23,535 bases of DNA from positions 1-23,535 of the forward strand of contig CALEKA010000049.1 in NCBI GenBank assembly GCA_937898715.1. Direction: 5' to 3'. A program made the translations under genes and the position numbers. Positions within the stretch are counted from its first letter, which is position 1. The number at the start of each line of letters is the position of its first letter. This document shows, one piece after another, positions 21,730 through 23,535 of the stretch. The notes under the pieces are model-generated. The model had not been told where the DNA came from, made no database searches, and saw nothing but the letters and a program-made list of their open reading frames with translations. Source of the DNA: an uncultured Prevotella sp. (lineage in GTDB: Bacteria > Bacteroidota > Bacteroidia > Bacteroidales > Bacteroidaceae).

Positions 21730-23391
21730 ATGGATTTATTTGTAAAAAAGACAGCCGAGGAACTCCTCCACGAAGCCGAGAACGAAGGCGGTAAGGGCTT
21801 GAAGCGTGTGCTTGGGCCAGGCGGACTAATAGCTCTCGGCGTAGGCGTGATTATTGGTGCCGGACTGTTCTCCGTTACGGGAATCGTGGCGGGAGAACAC
21901 ACAGGACCCGCCATTGTAATTAGCTTTGCACTCGCAGCGATTGCTTGCGCACTCGCTGGACTCTGCTACGCTGAGTTTGCTTCCATGCTTCCCGTGTCGG
22001 GATCGGCATATACCTACTCCTACTTTACGATGGGTGAACTCGTAGCGTGGGTCATCGGATGGGATCTCGTACTGGAATATGCCGTAGCAGCAGTGGCAAT
22101 TAGCATTTCGTGGAGCCGATATTTCTGCGTAATGATGTCGGATTTAGGTCACCCGCTGCCTATAGAGCTTACAGCCTGCCCTGCTGATGGGGGCATGTTC
22201 AATCTGCCAGCAGCACTACTCGTCATCCTGCTCTCATTCATCTTGATGCGTGGCACGGCAGGAAGTTCTAAGTTCAACGATCTGATGGTCACACTCAAGA
22301 TCGCCGTTGTGCTCGCCTTTATATTCATTGGCTTCAAATACATCAAAGCCGAGAATCTCACACCATTTATCCCCGCCAATACAGGCAACTTCGGCGACTA
22401 CGGATGGTCGGGCATATTGCGAGGTGCAGCTATCGTATTTTTTGCTTATATTGGCTTCGACGCCGTGAGCACCGCCGCACAGGAGACCAAGAATCCACGC
22501 CGCAACATGCCTATTGGCATTCTCGGTTCGCTCATCGTGTGCAGCGTGCTTTATATGGTCTTCTCATTCGTTATGACTGGCGTAGTAGACTATCACCAGT
22601 ACATCGGTGCTGATAGCATCGCACCAGCAGCTACCGCTGTAGCTCATATGGGACCGACCATGGCTGATGGCACTGTCGTACCAGCTTATCCTTGGCTCAA
22701 TCGCGGCATCATCGTAGCTATTCTCCTTGGCTACGCAAGTGTGGTAATGGTGATGATGCTTGGCCAAAGCCGCGTGTTCTACAGCATGAGCAAAGACGGA
22801 CTATTGCCTCCCATTTTCTCCCATCTGCACAAGCGTTACCATACTCCAGCTCGCAGCAACATGCTCTTCATGGTGATTATCTGTGTGCTTGCAGGCCTCG
22901 TTCCACCCGATGTTGCAGGCGAGATGACCAGCATCGGCACGCTCTTCGCCTTTGCCTTGGTTTGCTTGGGCGTGATCGTCGTGCGCCGCACACAGCCTGA
23001 TGCACCTCGCGGATTCAAGACGCCACTTGTGCCTTGGATACCCGCTGCGGGCGTTGTATGCTGCGTAGGCATGATGCTCTTCCTCCCAGCCGAAACGTGG
23101 ATCCGACTCGTCATCTGGATGCTTATTGGATTAGACATTTACTCCTTCTACGGCGTAAAGCACAGCATCGTTGGCGGGGGAAGCGTTCGCCGGCACGGAC
23201 AGACCATACTGAGCTGCATCGGCGTATTCATCGCCTTCCTCTGCATCATTACGGGTTTCTGGCATCAGCAGACCGTGGGATGGCACGAAAGCCGCCTCTT
23301 GATGTGGATATCTGTCATATTCGGCGTAGTGCATATCTTCTTCTACCTCGTAAGAGGAGTAATGCCTACCACTAACAAGGAAAGGGTATAA
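21730..23391 (+). CDS. APC family amino acid permease, copy 2 (paralogue of the preceding gene)
   Basis: 553 residues, co-linear with copy 1 along nearly the whole length and identical at roughly four-fifths of positions by eye. The same signatures are present: LIALGVGVIIGAGLFSVTG, EHTGPAI, and GFDAVSTAAQETKNPRRNMP in helix 6. Differences are spread over the helices (for example AMTVSISW versus AVAISISW, and QDIGIRLPVEW versus SDLGHPLPIEL) and concentrate at the C-terminus after residue 530. The codons differ enough that this is an old tandem duplication, not a recent one. The two may prefer different amino acids. A large hairpin follows the stop. Confidence 0.92.
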   Translation: MDLFVKKTAEELLHEAENEGGKGLKRVLGPGGLIALGVGVIIGAGLFSVTGIVAGEHTGPAIVISFALAAIACALAGLCYAEFASMLPVSGSAYTYSYFTMGELVAWVIGWDLVLEYAVAAVAISISWSRYFCVMMSDLGHPLPIELTACPADGGMFNLPAALLVILLSFILMRGTAGSSKFNDLMVTLKIAVVLAFIFIGFKYIKAENLTPFIPANTGNFGDYGWSGILRGAAIVFFAYIGFDAVSTAAQETKNPRRNMPIGILGSLIVCSVLYMVFSFVMTGVVDYHQYIGADSIAPAATAVAHMGPTMADGTVVPAYPWLNRGIIVAILLGYASVVMVMMLGQSRVFYSMSKDGLLPPIFSHLHKRYHTPARSNMLFMVIICVLAGLVPPDVAGEMTSIGTLFAFALVCLGVIVVRRTQPDAPRGFKTPLVPWIPAAGVVCCVGMMLFLPAETWIRLVIWMLIGLDIYSFYGVKHSIVGGGSVRRHGQTILSCIGVFIAFLCIITGFWHQQTVGWHESRLLMWISVIFGVVHIFFYLVRGVMPTTNKERV

Positions 23392-23412
23392 AAATTAAAG
23401 AATAAAACCATA

Positions 23413-23461
23413 ATGCGCGAGAGGTTGAATCTCATAAAAGGATTCACAACCTCTCGCGCAT
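23413..23461 (+). terminator. terminator hairpin after the permease pair
   Basis: ATGCGCGAGAGGTTGAATC (23413-23431) pairs with the segment 23441-23461 (GATTCACAACC... to CGCGCAT), complete except for a two-base bulge, around a 9-nt loop. It begins 22 nt after the stop. It is followed by TATTATATACC, AT-rich without a long T-run. It is a strong structure and may serve both directions. Confidence 0.82.
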
Positions 23462-23535
23462 ATTATATACCTATATATATAGTAAGCATCCCATACAAGC
23501 CGTATTGTAGAAACAAATAAGCCAAAGTCCATCTA

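Overview
The window reads as chromosomal DNA of a Bacteroidales bacterium, most likely Prevotella-like. Three things point there. Most genes start about 5-80 nt (etfB about 165) after a TAnnTTTG box, the Bacteroidetes -7 promoter element, instead of after a Shine-Dalgarno site. Several proteins have Bacteroidales-type forms: split LysO, fused RibBA, a long LptF/G permease and a long acyl-CoA dehydrogenase. Many intergenic gaps hold short tandem repeats. No tRNA, rRNA, IS transposase, phage gene or CRISPR array was seen.

Layout. From 1 to 3218 on the minus strand lie tex, tadA and yraN. At 3509-4410 on the plus strand is lysO split in two overlapping ORFs. It ends against a strong bidirectional hairpin shared with the convergent aspC (minus). 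Next on the minus strand are a Bax inhibitor-1 family membrane protein, ribBA, and an LptF/LptG-type permease with a large C-terminal extension; lptF-ribBA look like one transcript. A fatty-acyl oxidation/reduction operon follows on the minus strand (etfB, etfA, acyl-CoA dehydrogenase), with a promoter upstream of etfB and a clear terminator after the dehydrogenase. Then, still minus, comes a 696-residue membrane-anchored protein joining a degenerate trypsin/HtrA-like domain, MORN repeats and a GH25 lysozyme domain. The last part is all on the plus strand: a DinF-type MATE exporter, pyrH, and two tandem paralogous APC amino acid permeases ending in a large hairpin.

Most genes are ordinary housekeeping functions: tRNA wobble editing, UMP kinase, riboflavin precursors, LPS export, amino acid exchange. 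The most unusual protein is the GH25 fusion, whose protease-like domain appears to have lost all three catalytic residues. The most unusual DNA is between genes: a 131-bp imperfect palindrome inside the etf operon, a 22-bp tandem array upstream of the MATE gene, an 8-bp array present in both orientations after pyrH, and three arrays (after yraN, lptF and the acyl-CoA dehydrogenase) whose repeat unit contains the stop codon of the gene. I found no convincing complete new multi-gene system; the GH25 fusion and the repeat families are the best leads.

All identifications come from reading motifs and lengths; no search was run.
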